Made by a program: the position numbers and the translations under genes. Shown piece after piece: positions 10,091-62,109 of a DNA stretch of 64,000 nt. Source of the stretch: Lumbricus terrestris (Eukaryota > Annelida > Clitellata > Crassiclitellata > Lumbricidae); assembly GCA_949752735.1 (NCBI GenBank), contig OX457044.1:12511294-12575293 (forward strand), given 5' to 3'. The notes below the pieces were generated by a model. That model was not told the origin of the DNA. It was given only the letters and a program-made list of their open reading frames with translations, and ran no database searches. Within the stretch, counting starts at the first letter, position 1; every line of letters begins with the position of its first letter.

Positions 10091-10977
10091 TATTTGTACA
10101 GGTAATTCACTAGACTGTGCATTTAAAGTATTTAATTGCAGAAACCAACAGTCTTAACTACAGTACAAAATTATCGCTTCAACTGAAATTGCTCTACAGC
10201 CTAAGGAGAACAATCTCCTTAATTATCGTTCACTAGTATCGATTTAACTCTGAGTCTTTTCAGTTCTACATTTACTAGCAACTACCTCTGCTATACATTT
10301 CTAGCCTATTGTCAAACATTTAGCAATCTTGACACGTAGCATTTATCGCTCGGCAATTATTAACGCAATTTAATAATTTGAGGCCACAAGCTTCGATCCT
10401 ACTTAGCAAAGTTTATACTTTCCTGCTCCCAAGAAATTCCTGATCCTCCCTGAGATAATTTCTTGTCAGTGATATATCTTTTCGGCCCGTTTTGCCTTCC
10501 AGATATCAATTTCACACACGAACATCAAATTTCGCCAGTTTCTCGGACGAAACTGCTCCAGCACTTCAACCGTGAGTTGCGCTGTCTCCGAGGACCCAGT
10601 TGCTATGCCAATTTCAATCGGAATACGTTTATTTCTCGATTTATTGCACATTTAACTTCCAAAATGTCGTTTTACTCTCAACAGGCCTCACTCTCTCAGA
10701 TTTTAGTCGCCAACTGTCAAATTTTAGTTAGAACCGCGGCGAATGCCGCGTCGGTCTATTTTGGACCAATCAGAAGCCCTCAATCCTTCGCTTCTGACTA
10801 TTCTGCATTTGCATATGCTAATTCGCAGCATAATAATGATCATTAGCGCGTTGCAGCACGAAATGCTATTTTTAGATACAGCACTCGATCCATGGCAGTG
10901 TTGCCAAAAATATAGTAAGTAAGCCGGAAATCATATCTATATTAAAATAATTAATAGCGATTTCCTAAATCGCTACA
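9530..10977 (-). repeat. 5' LTR of the Ty3/gypsy-type element
   Basis: Same 1448-bp repeat as 930-2377. The only difference I found is at the inner terminus, where the last two bases read AA instead of CA on the - strand. The gag ATG at 10090 lies 888 nt from the LTR start, so transcription must begin upstream in the LTR. A CCAAT box (10766-10770 on +) and an octamer (10807-10814) precede it. The LTR is long for a gypsy-type element. Confidence 0.95.
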
Positions 10978-11638
10978 GTACAAGAAGATTGTGACGGTCT
11001 AAAGAGCGGAGAGGACGTCCAATGGTAGCAGAGAAAGGCTTCCTAATATGATCACAAAGGTAGCGAGGCGCTTGACCCAAAAACATCTTATAGGTAAGAA
11101 AAATAATTTTATATTGAATCCGGGCAGTCAAAGGAAGCCAGCGAAGGTGCTCAGTCATGAAAGTCGAAATGTGAGAGAAACGAGGGAGGCGGGCAATCAA
11201 ACGTGCAGATGCATTAAGTACCGATTGAAGAGTAGCCAGGCGGAGTTTAGGTAGGCCAATGAGTAACGAGTTACAATAGTCAATGCGGGAACAGATGAAG
11301 GCATGGACCATAGAAGAAAATATCGATGAAGAGAAATATTAGAAATATGTGTAGAGAAGGAAAGAGTATTGTCAATAGTAACACCCAGGTCACGGACATT
11401 TGTCACAAAAGTAAATTGAGGAATGTGCTTGGCAAGTAAACCGTAATCAAGCTTGTTAAGCTGTTGACGAGTGCCCAACCAGATCAACTGAGTCTTGGAA
11501 GAGTTGAGCGAAAGACGGTTTGAGGACATCCAACAATTGAGATCAGCAGAAAGAGATGCAATAGACTGACAAAGCACAAGTTGTTGGGAAGAGGAGCCAT
11601 GAACAAAAGTTTGGACATCATCAGCACAGAGGTGACCA
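10978..11638 (-). mobile_element. CR1-like LINE, middle segment (RT thumb region)
   Basis: The - strand encodes CSRIDYCNSLLIGLP, LQSVLNASARLIARLPRFSH and LRWLPLTARIQYKI, the conserved C-terminal RT region of CR1-type LINEs. Upstream in the same element is the segment after the YADD box (LNCWMSSNRLSLNSSKTQLI). One frameshift separates these two parts. It is flanked by the LTR element on the left and the hAT element at 11639 on the right, and both interrupted the same LINE. Confidence 0.88.
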
Positions 11639-13105
11639 CAGTGCCGGCGCTAGGTTACCTGAGGCCCCCCCCAAACAAAAACTTGAGGCCCCCATACCTT
11701 GAGCTGTCATCTCAGCAAAATTTCTCATAATATAAGTGCTGAAAGACATGGTGTAAGACTTCAATAAATGTCCCTTCCCAATTGTTAATTTTTTTTATTG
11801 GAATGTCCAATGGACATTACAGCATGCTGTAATGGTAGAATTTTAAGCTGCCATCTTTACAAAAAATTGCTCATTTTTAAATGCTGTTAGTCGTGGTTTA
11901 GGACTTCAGAGTGTCCCCTCTCCATTGTTTAAATTTGTCCGATTTGTCAACTGTAATGGCAGCATTTATAGGTTGTCATCTTAACAAAAATTGATCATTG
12001 TTGATGGGCAGTGGATGATACTTATGAACTCTTTCTGAAATAGGCCTATTGGAGATACAAGGATTCCGTCACAACCACAAATTGTGGGGCCGTGTCCCTG
12101 TCCACACCCTTTTCCCCCAAGTCTCCTCTTTGGTTGAAGGACAATGCTCTATTGGTTTGCCTAATATTATTTTGTATACTTTGAGTCAAGGATTCTATAT
12201 TACAGGATAGGTTACTTGAGAACATTTTGTGGACCTGATTTCACTCTTAGCAACAGGTGGCGCTCCACTTAAAATTCCGTTTCAATCGCTAAATATAATG
12301 TTTTGAATCTCCAAAGGTATTTGTTTACTTTGCAAACATAATTAGTCGTCAATCTGTTTTCATAGATGTAACTAATTGAATGCCTGTATTTTGTAAATAA
12401 GAATTGAAATTTTCCGGAACTCCTATTATCGCCCAAAAACCGGTACAAGGCGGCTAAAGAAGAAGAAACCAGTCCTCTGTATAGAGTCCTTGACTTTGAG
12501 TTAAAACATAATTCGGTGCGTGGTTTCTGGAATGAACAGTCATGAAAGGTATAATTACCAGATACATTTGAGGTCAGACACATGCCAAGAACATCTGGGA
12601 CCCTACACAAGTTTTAATGTTTGGGCCTCACTCAGGTTTTATTTTGAGGCCTCATCCAATTAGCAATTAGAATAAGTTAGGCCTACAATTTATAAACCTT
12701 GTGTTTGAGAAAGTGGACGAAATTGCCTGAGTTAGTTTAAATGGCTTTATACTTACGCCCAAAATCAGTATGATATTTACATTAGGTCTGCTATGGCAGT
12801 GCCATATTGTTAGTTGAGGCATGCCCCAGATCGGATCTGTACGGTCACAAAAATTAATAGGCATAATGACCAGCTAAATTTGGGGGCCCCTCTCAAACTC
12901 TAATGGCTTTATACTTACGCCCAAAATCAGTATGTTATTTGCATTAGGTCTGCTATGGCAGTGCCATATGGTTAGTTGAGGCATGCCCCAGACCGGATCT
13001 GTACAGTCACAGATAGGCATAATGAGCAGCTAAATTTGGGGGCCCCTTTCAAACTCGGGGCCCCCCCCCGGCCGGGGGGTACGGGGGGTGCTAGCGCCGG
13101 CACTG
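11639..13105. mobile_element. non-autonomous hAT-type element (1467 bp)
   Basis: Terminal inverted repeats are CAGTGCCGGCGCTAG and CTAGCGCCGGCACTG. A perfect 8-bp target duplication, GGTGACCA, lies at 11631-11638 and 13106-13113. The CAGTG ends and 8-bp duplication are hAT hallmarks. No transposase is visible inside. The insertion falls between two parts of a CR1-like LINE that are contiguous at 62650-62720. The right part carries a recent tandem duplication (12741-13058). Confidence 0.92.
12741..13058. repeat. 162-bp tandem duplication inside the hAT-type element
   Basis: Two units start with ATGGCTTTATACTTACGCCC at 12741 and 12903 and end near GGGGCCCCTYTCAAACTC. They differ by scattered substitutions and one small deletion. 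Confidence 0.9.
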
Positions 13106-13570
13106 GGTGACCAGAAGCTGAGCGTTTAGCAAAGAGAAGAGGGATATCAGCTGTAAACAAGATATAAAGAAGTGGACCTAGTACGGATCCTTGAGGAACT
13201 CCAAATTTAACAGGAACCCATGAGGTGCGAGAGTCATCTAGTATAACCATTTGGGTACGGTCAGTAAGATATGAACGAAACCAAAGAAGAGGAAGGCCAC
13301 TAAGACCAAAAGAAGTTTCAAGACGATGTAGTAGAATATCATGGTCTACCATATCAAATGCTGAAGATGCATCAAAGAGAGCCAGAAGAGTAACCTGTGA
13401 TCTATCCATAGCAGAATAGATGTCAGAAAGAAGAGAAAGAAGAGCAGCTTCAGTCGAGTGGTGAGCTCTAAAGCCAGATTGTCTGGGAGGTAAAAGGCCC
13501 GATTGCTCAAGATAAGGGAGAAGTTGCAAAGAAACAAGTCGACTTGTTTCTTTTTAAGGGAAGGATACAA
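13106..13570 (-). mobile_element. CR1-like LINE, 5' segment (RT fingers and palm)
   Basis: The - strand shows QSGFRAHHSTEAALLSLLSD, the catalytic SSAFDMVDHDILLHRL and VPQGSVLGPLLYILF, which are RT motifs A and B of CR1-type LINEs. It joins 10978-11638 and 688-929 to give one LINE copy of about 1.4 kb. Nothing LINE-like is visible beyond 13570, so the copy is 5'-truncated, as is usual for LINEs. Confidence 0.88.
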
Positions 13571-14671
13571 CTTTCAGAAAGGGACCTAATAAACAGATAA
13601 ACTAAAAATTCATTCAAAATGTCATTAATAGCAAATGGGGCTGTGGATCAAGTTCACATGAGTTTCAGTTAGCAGATAAAAAAATTAGACGAAAGTCCAA
13701 CTCAGTGATAGGTTGTAAGACAGTTGACATTGAAGTAAACGTTGGAGGAGGTGCATCAGTGGTTGAAATCACGAAGGCGGTCGATCTAGAAATTCATGTG
13801 CAGTTGAAAGCAGATGTTGCATTGGAATGAGACGTCCTGCCAAGAAGTCCTCAGATCGACGACCACAGACGTCTGGGATTCTTGGTGTTGTGTGAGACCA
13901 GTGTGCTGCCTCAATGTGGTGGCCGAGATGATGGAGAGGATTGAACCGACTTCACTCGTCTGTAGTCAGTTAATGAATCCGACTGATCTGCCTGTTGTTC
14001 CTTGGATGGCCGTCAGTGGGTGGGTGGGGTCATCTCAAAAACACACCATTGTCGGTTGTCAGTTAATGAATCCGACTGATCTGCCTGTTGTTCTTTGGAT
14101 GGCACTCAGTGGGTGGGTGGGTCATCTCAAAAGCACACCATCGTCGAGTTCAGTGTTCCTGTTTTGAGTCATAATTAATAAGAATGAATTGTTGTTTCTG
14201 AGCAAAGCTGCATTACCAATCTAAAGTCCATCAAGAATTTAATGCAATTTGGTTGTGGTTTAATATCTCTGTAGTACAATCTGAAAGATAATGAAACTTA
14301 GATGAACTCCAAGCTACATGCTACATGTCGTTATGGTCAACATTGACTTCTTGTGTGCTCTGAGCTTTGTATCATGCATTAGGTATCAACATCAGTAATC
14401 ATCATGGAATATGATATGATGTCTACGCACTGATGCCTCTCCTCTCAACTTCTTGAGGTCCTCCTGAACCGAAACAGATGGTCTCGGATTCTAGGCAAGC
14501 GGATCGATTGGCTAAAGCCCTGCAATGCAGAGATTTTGGATTTCAGATCTATATGCTGATTACTGCATCGGAATTTCAACCACAATTGTTCAGTGTCATT
14601 GATTTATTGTTGTCTGGTTGTGTGCACAGTTTTGAACAGTTTTGAAGCAGGACGACGTCAGAACATTAATG

Positions 14672-14672
<1 letters not shown>
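13571..14672. repeat. unassigned interval with a 93-bp tandem duplication (13965-14146)
   Basis: No gene recognised. Two units beginning GTCAGTTAATGAATCCGACT at 13965 and 14058 include GTGGGTGGG and CATCTCAAAA landmarks and differ by a few substitutions and small deletions. Confidence 0.8.

Positions 14673-14710
<38 letters not shown>
14673..14710. repeat. (CTG)n trinucleotide repeat
   Basis: About 12-13 CTG units. The flanking 14711-15300 shows no gene or repeat I recognise. Confidence 0.95.
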
Positions 14711-15315
14711 ACCTTGTATAGTCTACAGCCAGTCCCCACATCTGCATGATTTGTTTTTGACATGGGGACAGAGGGTGGGTGGATCTCTCTGTACCGATCT
14801 TCCATTTCCAAATCTAGATGAGAACCTTCTGAGGATGGCTTGCTTCTTTACCTGTCTGTCTGATGACATTGAGCTCAACTCTCGTCCTTGTTCTCATTTC
14901 TGTTACCTTGCATTTCGAATCATCCGGTAGATAGATCTGCTCCCAATGAGACATAACTCCAACACATAATTATGGGCTGCGATATTTACACATGGCTACA
15001 CATCATCATTTCATGCATGATAACACAACCTATCCTTTCTAAAGATGCCTGACTAGGATTCAGTTGGTGACAGATATTGTTGCACTTCAGATGTGCTTTA
15101 GTTGAGTTGTTCATTTGATTTTGTAGACATCAGTTGGATCTCTTTTCCAATATGTGCCTCGACAGGCAATACCTCGCAATTAACAGACTGTCAGTTGTGC
15201 TGGATGTCGATCTCATTCTAAGGTAGGTTGCTAACAGTGTTGCTTTATCAATGGCTGAATGGTAACATGGCATAAAGATAAGAAGGATGCAGATTTGATG
15301 ACCTCTAGCCCCATA

Positions 15316-15366
15316 AATAATAATAATAATATTAATAATAATAATGTGAATAATAATAATAATAAT
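15316..15366. repeat. (TAA)n repeat at a mariner insertion site
   Basis: Interrupted AAT/TAA array directly left of the mariner-like element. The array resumes at 16602-16637, so the element inserted into a TA within a TAA microsatellite. Confidence 0.9.
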
Positions 15367-15367
15367 A

Positions 15368-16599
15368 TAGGGTGACACGAAAGTTCGTTCACCGTTTTCA
15401 AAATGCGTTATCTCAGTAACGGCTTTATATTTCTTTATAATATTTTGTCAGTGTATACATCAGTCAAATGAAAGATATTGGTACAAATTTGATTATGATC
15501 CGGTCCGTTTTCGCCATTATTTATAAGAAAATGTAAAGATGACCAGTTTCTGCGGAAAAAACCGCGTTCATCAAATTTACACAATAAATAAATTGTGTAT
15601 ACGCCTAGCCTCGTATACAAGCGTGACAAGACACTGTTGTTACCTATATAGGACATACACAGCCGTAGTCTGTTAGCGCGCAGTATCTCCTTTCTGCTTA
15701 ATGACAGCACTGACTCTATCCGGAATAAGAAGAGTACGTTCCGCCTGCTTCACAGATGAAGTTTAGTCCGTCGGTGATGGTTGGGGTGGGATGACTGCCA
15801 GGGGTCTCACTAAACTTCAATTTGTGCCAAATGGTAGGCCTACCAGACTGAACTCACAGTACTACGTACATCACCAACATTCTCGAGCAGATCGTGAAGC
15901 AAGCGTTCGAGAGAGAAAATGACAACGGCAGTGCCATGCAACAAAAGTTATTTGTTGACAATGACCTAGGAGTATTTCAGCAGGATAGCGCATGCTGTCA
16001 TACATGTACATCAGCTGTGACGACAAAGTGGCTAGACGACAACCTCCCGTCACACATAAAGCCGAAGGATTGGCCACCCAACTCTTCGGACCTCTCTCCT
16101 ATTAGACTTGTGGAGTATTTTATCTCTCAGCGTTTATAAAGATCCTGAGCCAGAGAACGCGGGTCAAGTCAAGGGTCGCCTCCAACGAGCGTGGAGATCA
16201 ATAGCAGTAAGGACACTTCAGAGACTGATCCAGTCATGCCGGATAGAGTCAGTGCTGTCATTAAGCAGAAAGGAGATACTGCGCGCTAATAGACTACGTC
16301 TGTGTATGTCCCATATACGAGGTAACAACAGTGTCTTGTCACGCTTGTATACGAGGCTATAGGCGTATACACGATTTCTTTATTGTGTAAATTTGATGAA
16401 CGCGGTTTTTTCCGCAGAAACTGGTCGTCTTTACATTTTCTTATAAATAATGGCAAAAACGGACCGGATCATAATCAAATTTGTACCAATATCTTTCATT
16501 TGACTGGTGTATACACTGACAAAATATTATAGAGAAATATGAAGCCGTTACTGAGATAACGCATTTTGAAAACGGTGAACGAACTTTCGTGTCACCCTA
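15368..16599 (+). mobile_element. Tc1/mariner-like element with about 355-bp inverted repeats
   Basis: Ends TAGGGTGACACGAAAGTTCG and its reverse complement, flanked by TA. The inverted arms extend over 15368-15723 and 16248-16599 with few differences. The centre encodes the C-terminal half of a mariner-type DDE/D transposase on +: FQQDSACCHT (second Asp), then KDWPPNSSDLSP, then, after a frameshift near 16097, the third Asp followed by LWSIL. The N-terminal DNA-binding half is missing, so this copy is inactive. Confidence 0.88.
15894..16260 (+). pseudogene. mariner-like transposase remnant
   Basis: Holds the QQDSACCHT and DWPPNSSDLSP segments of the DDE/D catalytic core. A 1-base shift after DLSPI moves the third catalytic Asp to another frame, which then reads DLWSILSLSVYKDPEPE and RAWRSIAVRTLQRLIQSC. 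The helix-turn-helix region and first Asp are absent. Confidence 0.82.
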
Positions 16600-16637
16600 T
16601 AATTATAATAATAATAATATTAATAATAATAATAATA

Positions 16638-17690
16638 GAGACAATTTATATGGTGCCGTAATGCAGCCATACCGCAACAAGGGCGCCTCACAAATGGCTA
16701 ACTGCGGGATAAGCCTTAGCAAACAGATAAGATTTAAGCTTCGATTTGAAAGAGTCCACTGAGGCGACCAAGCGACCAATCTGATGTCCGGTGGAAGACT
16801 GTTCCTGCATCTTGGACCAATAACCAAGAATACGCGGTCACCAAAATGTGTCCTCATCCTCTGTACACGAAGGTCGGTGACCTAAGTCGCAGCCCGGAAG
16901 CAGAGGAATGGGTCTCGGAACAGTATTTATTCACAGATGCATTCAGGCGCTATCCAGTGAAGCAATTTGTAGACCTGCAAACTGAGCTTGAACTCAATTC
17001 CGAACGGGACAGGCAGCCAATGCAAGACATCATGTAGGAGTGGTGTAACATGATCGTATTTTCTCTTATTGCAAATGAGCTTCGCCGCGGCATTAAGCAC
17101 CGACTGAAGTCTGTCCAAAAGACACGCAGGCGCATCGGCCAGTAGGCTGTTACAGCGGTTCACTTGAGAAATTACGAAAGCAGCGACGGCTCCTCTAGAG
17201 GCCTCAAAATTCAAGGACAGCTTCTGATGAGATGGAGCTGGCAAAAACAGCTGCTGACCATCCTAGCCACATGGCGCCTCATGGACAACGCCGAGATCAC
17301 GCACTGAGGTCGAAGGCATGATCGAAGCCTCACAGATACTGAGTGCACTGTTGTCAAGATGAAGGTACCGTCTGCTGGTTGCGTACCACAGAAAGTCTGT
17401 CTTCTGAGAGTTGAGCCGCAGTCTATTTGAATCTCATCCACTCTGCGATCCGCTCAATACCAAGCTCCATTTGCTGCCGCTGGTGTACAACTATTGATGG
17501 AGGTCCTGACGTGTAGAGCTGCGTGTCATTGGCATAGAAGTGTGATGGCAGGAGAGATTCGAGGCAAGCTCTCCCACATCGGCGGTGTAGAGTAAGAATA
17601 GCAGTGGACCGAGCACGTGACCCTGAGGGACTCCACAGATAAGGGAGCGGACGGATGGAAGAACCCCGTCATAGCGTCATCGGATCTTCT
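16638..17690 (-). mobile_element. CR1-like LINE fragment
   Basis: The - strand contains VPQGHVLGPLLFLLYTAD (frame read near 17580-17640), then VNRCNSLLADAPACLLDRLQ, LHWLPVPFGIEFKL and RCRNSLPPDIRLV. It ends GRLVV...TAPYKLS with a (TTA)n tail at 16602-16637. Several frame breaks. This is the RT palm to C-terminus of a CR1-type element with no endonuclease. Confidence 0.82.
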
Positions 17691-18095
17691 TCCCTTTGAC
17701 TGGGGAAAAGAACTCTAGCGAACTCTAGCGCTAACTTCTCACTGGCTTTGTGGTGATGTTCTGTTCACACTCCTCTTCCCCATCCCACTCCATTTTGCAA
17801 GAAAAAGACATCAACAAAATGAAATTAAAAAGATTGCCTTCCAGAGCAGCTTAGAGAACATGTACTTCGTTGCAGCATATACCTTTGTGCAAAAAGGACA
17901 GTGGTATAATTTTTCGGGTAGTCACTGTATAAAAATATTTTACTAAAATAAAATTAGTTTTCTACCTACCCATCCAGTTTTATAGAGCTCTGTTACCGGA
18001 AACACACCTTTTTTGGCCTAACATAACACAATATATTATATAGCATTATAATTGTGCATGAAGCAAACAATTTGATTTTTGTTGTTTACTTGCAG
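17691..18095 (+). other. intron end before the first visible ITPR exon
   Basis: No repeat or gene recognised. It ends in a pyrimidine-rich acceptor (TTTTGTTGTTTACTTGCAG, AG at 18094-18095). The preceding ITPR exon was not found in 1-18095. Confidence 0.6.
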
Positions 18096-59877
<41,782 letters not shown>

Positions 59878-60479
59878 GTGAAGGAGAATTTGCACAGCAT
59901 TGCATCTAATTTTACTGTTGCAGATACAAAGTTTATCAAATTTATTGGAGACTGTAGGCCAGGGGTTCTCAACCGGTGTGTCGCGACACACTGGTGTGTC
60001 GCGACTTGACCGGCGGTGTGTCGCGTAAAAGTGGTGTGTCGCGAAGAATTGGTGTGTCGCGAATTAATAATAATAATAATAAAGTATCTTCGTTTCTTTT
60101 CCAAATTGACACAACGCAGTAGGCCAATGATTACACGAAATAATCCTAAATAACAGCAGTCTACTCAATTCTCACAGCACACGTCCGTTGTTCTTGCATT
60201 ATACACTGACTTACTTTACCTACAGGTAATTTAGAAGTTTAGCAGATGACTGCAATAAGAATTTGTTGCGCTCTATTTATCTATCTATTTACCGCGGTCT
60301 GGGGTAGTTATGACGTTTATTTTCAACGGATATGACATAGGGCATTTGTAAACACGTTTGCGATCGCACCTGTTAGAAAACTTTTACCCGTTAACCTAGG
60401 CTAAGTCAGCAATCGAAATGGAAAAATTTATTGTAAGAAAACGTAAATTTAGCCCAGTGGCGTAGGCAGGAATTTATGA

Positions 60480-61243
60480 TTTAGCCATCCTCTTCAGATG
60501 CTGATATTAAGAAGACAAGGTGGATGTTGAACAGAGAAAACATCAATGGAGCAGAATTGAACAACAATGAACAGGAAACACTTGTTGAGCTGCAATATGA
60601 TTCCAGAATGAAGGACATGACATTGTAGGCTATAAGCAATAATAGAACTCAGTTCTAGGCAAAGACGTACAAGGAAGAACAATAATTATTACAAATGACT
60701 TGCAAGCAAATCTATCCAAGGAGCTGGTTCCCTTTCATAGCTCCAATACTTATCTGAACAGGGTTTTTCTCAGATGATCAACATAAAGAACAAGAATCGG
60801 AACAAACTTGTCGGTGGTGCCCTCTCAGCCTGCTTACGAATTGCTCTTACAAAAACTGTGCAGGGGCGGATCCAGGGGGCAATCCGGCCATGGCCCCCCA
60901 TTTAAAAATTGCATGGACGTGGTCCTCATTTGGTTTCATTAAGCCATTAAATAAATGTAGTGGGAGGGAAAAACAGGACAATAGGCCCCCTATTAAAAAA
61001 TCGTACGGGGCGTGGCCCCCCGTCGATTTAGCGGCGGATGAAATTGTATCCTTTCTCAAAAATTTGGTCGATGAGTAAAAAAGGTCATCAGTTTTTTCGG
61101 CGGCGCAGCGAAACTTTTCCCCTGTCCCACCAACAAGACCCAAAATTTTGGCCCCCCTCAAAAATTTCTGTATCCGCCCTTGAAACTGTGGAACCGCGTT
61201 TTAATATGATCCAAAGAAAAATTCAAGAACAAAGATCCCATTA
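60480..61243 (+). pseudogene. hAT transposase C-terminal remnant (SCAND3/ZBED5-like type)
   Basis: Frames read ELNNNEQETLVELQYDSRMK, then NIKNKNRNKLVGGALSACLR and IALTKTV. After the inserted 322-bp element the frame goes straight on with EPRFNMIQRKIQEQRSH and a stop. This is the conserved C-terminal region of a hAT family that was domesticated in vertebrates. The upstream part is missing or degenerate. Confidence 0.82.
60861..61182. mobile_element. 322-bp non-autonomous hAT inside a hAT transposase
   Basis: Ends CAGGGGCGGATCCAGGG and TGTATCCGCCCTTG, with the perfect 8-bp duplication AAACTGTG (60853-60860, 61183-61190). It shares internal sequence with 51079-51448. Removing it with one duplication copy restores the transposase frame. 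Confidence 0.93.
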
Positions 61244-61577
61244 ACCGTTAGGACTACAAGGTCTTAGTAATTAGGTGACTAAATTGACCTCGAGTTGTAG
61301 AAACGACTATAGACGGGGATCAGAAGAATAATTTAGAATTTTAGAATCATAAAAATTGGAAAGAAATTCAATATAATTATTTTCATTTATTAAAAATTTC
61401 AGCAGTTTAGCATTTTAGAAGGATAAATATGTTTGAGAGCAAATTTGAAATAAATAGACATGTTTAACTTTTACACTTTTTATATTTTTGAGACATTTAC
61501 ATATGACCTTTGAATGGTGTGTCGCCATATTTGATAACAAGTTTAAGTGTGTCGTGGGACGAAAAAGGTTGAGAACC

Positions 61578-62008
61578 ATAGATGTAAAAAACGATGGAAA
61601 CGGAATAAAAAACGGTAAAAAACGTCGTTTTTTTCGAAAAAATAAAAAACGACAAAAAAACGATAAAAAACGGACACGGTAAATAATTTGACTTTGCTAC
61701 ATCTAAAACCGTATTTTAACCTTGAAAACATTGATTAGGAACCTACTACACGCAGGCTATCTCTTATATGATGATGTTAAACGATGAAATAATGACTTTA
61801 ATTAGCTGAATCCTTGAGAATTGGCGGAGAACATAAGGAATATCAGAAAAAAATTAAAATTAAGGAAATTAATAACAGAAAGTAAATGAATAAATAAAGT
61901 TAAAGAAAAAATAAAAAACCATAAAAAACGATGGGAAAAATAAAAAACCAAAAAAACGACGCTTTTTGGGAGAGAATAAAAAACGAAAAAAACGTTTTTT
62001 ACAACTAT
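61578..62008 (-). mobile_element. 431-bp T-rich fold-back element, complete copy
   Basis: Inverted ends ATAGATGTAAAAAACG and CGTTTTTTACAACTAT, flanked by a 10-bp duplication, GTTGAGAACC (61568-61577, 62009-62018). Both arms are tandem AAAAAACG(A/G)-type units. Duplications of 9-11 bp fit Mutator-like transposition; no transposase. Confidence 0.85.
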
Positions 62009-62109
62009 GTTGAGAACCCCTGCTGTAGGCTAATAATTATTATTATAGAGCTAGTGAATTTACAATGCTGTTTAGCTAGAAAAAGAGGCACTACAGTATA
62101 GCATTCTTC

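Larger units (their letters stand above)
930..10977 (-). mobile_element. full-length Ty3/gypsy-type LTR retrotransposon
   Basis: A complete LTR element of about 10.05 kb on the - strand. It is bounded by 1448-bp direct repeats and flanked by a 4-bp target duplication, GTAC (926-929 and 10978-10981). The order on the - strand is 5' LTR (10977-9530), primer binding site, gag-protease-RT-RNase H-integrase, a 1.8-kb non-coding segment, polypurine tract, 3' LTR (2377-930). RT before integrase is the Ty3/gypsy order. The LTRs look identical across all lines I compared apart from one terminal base, which implies recent insertion. The insertion split a CR1-like LINE. A frameshift in integrase suggests this copy is not autonomous now. 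Confidence 0.96.
59960..62022 (+). mobile_element. hAT element with transposase remnant and two nested insertions
   Basis: Begins CAGGGGTTCTCAACCGGTG and ends GTTGAGAACCCCTG, with a perfect 8-bp duplication, CTGTAGGC (59952-59959, 62023-62030). The left subterminal region has repeated GGTGTGTCGCG words. Contains a 322-bp non-autonomous hAT (60861-61182) and a 431-bp fold-back element (61578-62008). Transposase remnant on +. Confidence 0.93.
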
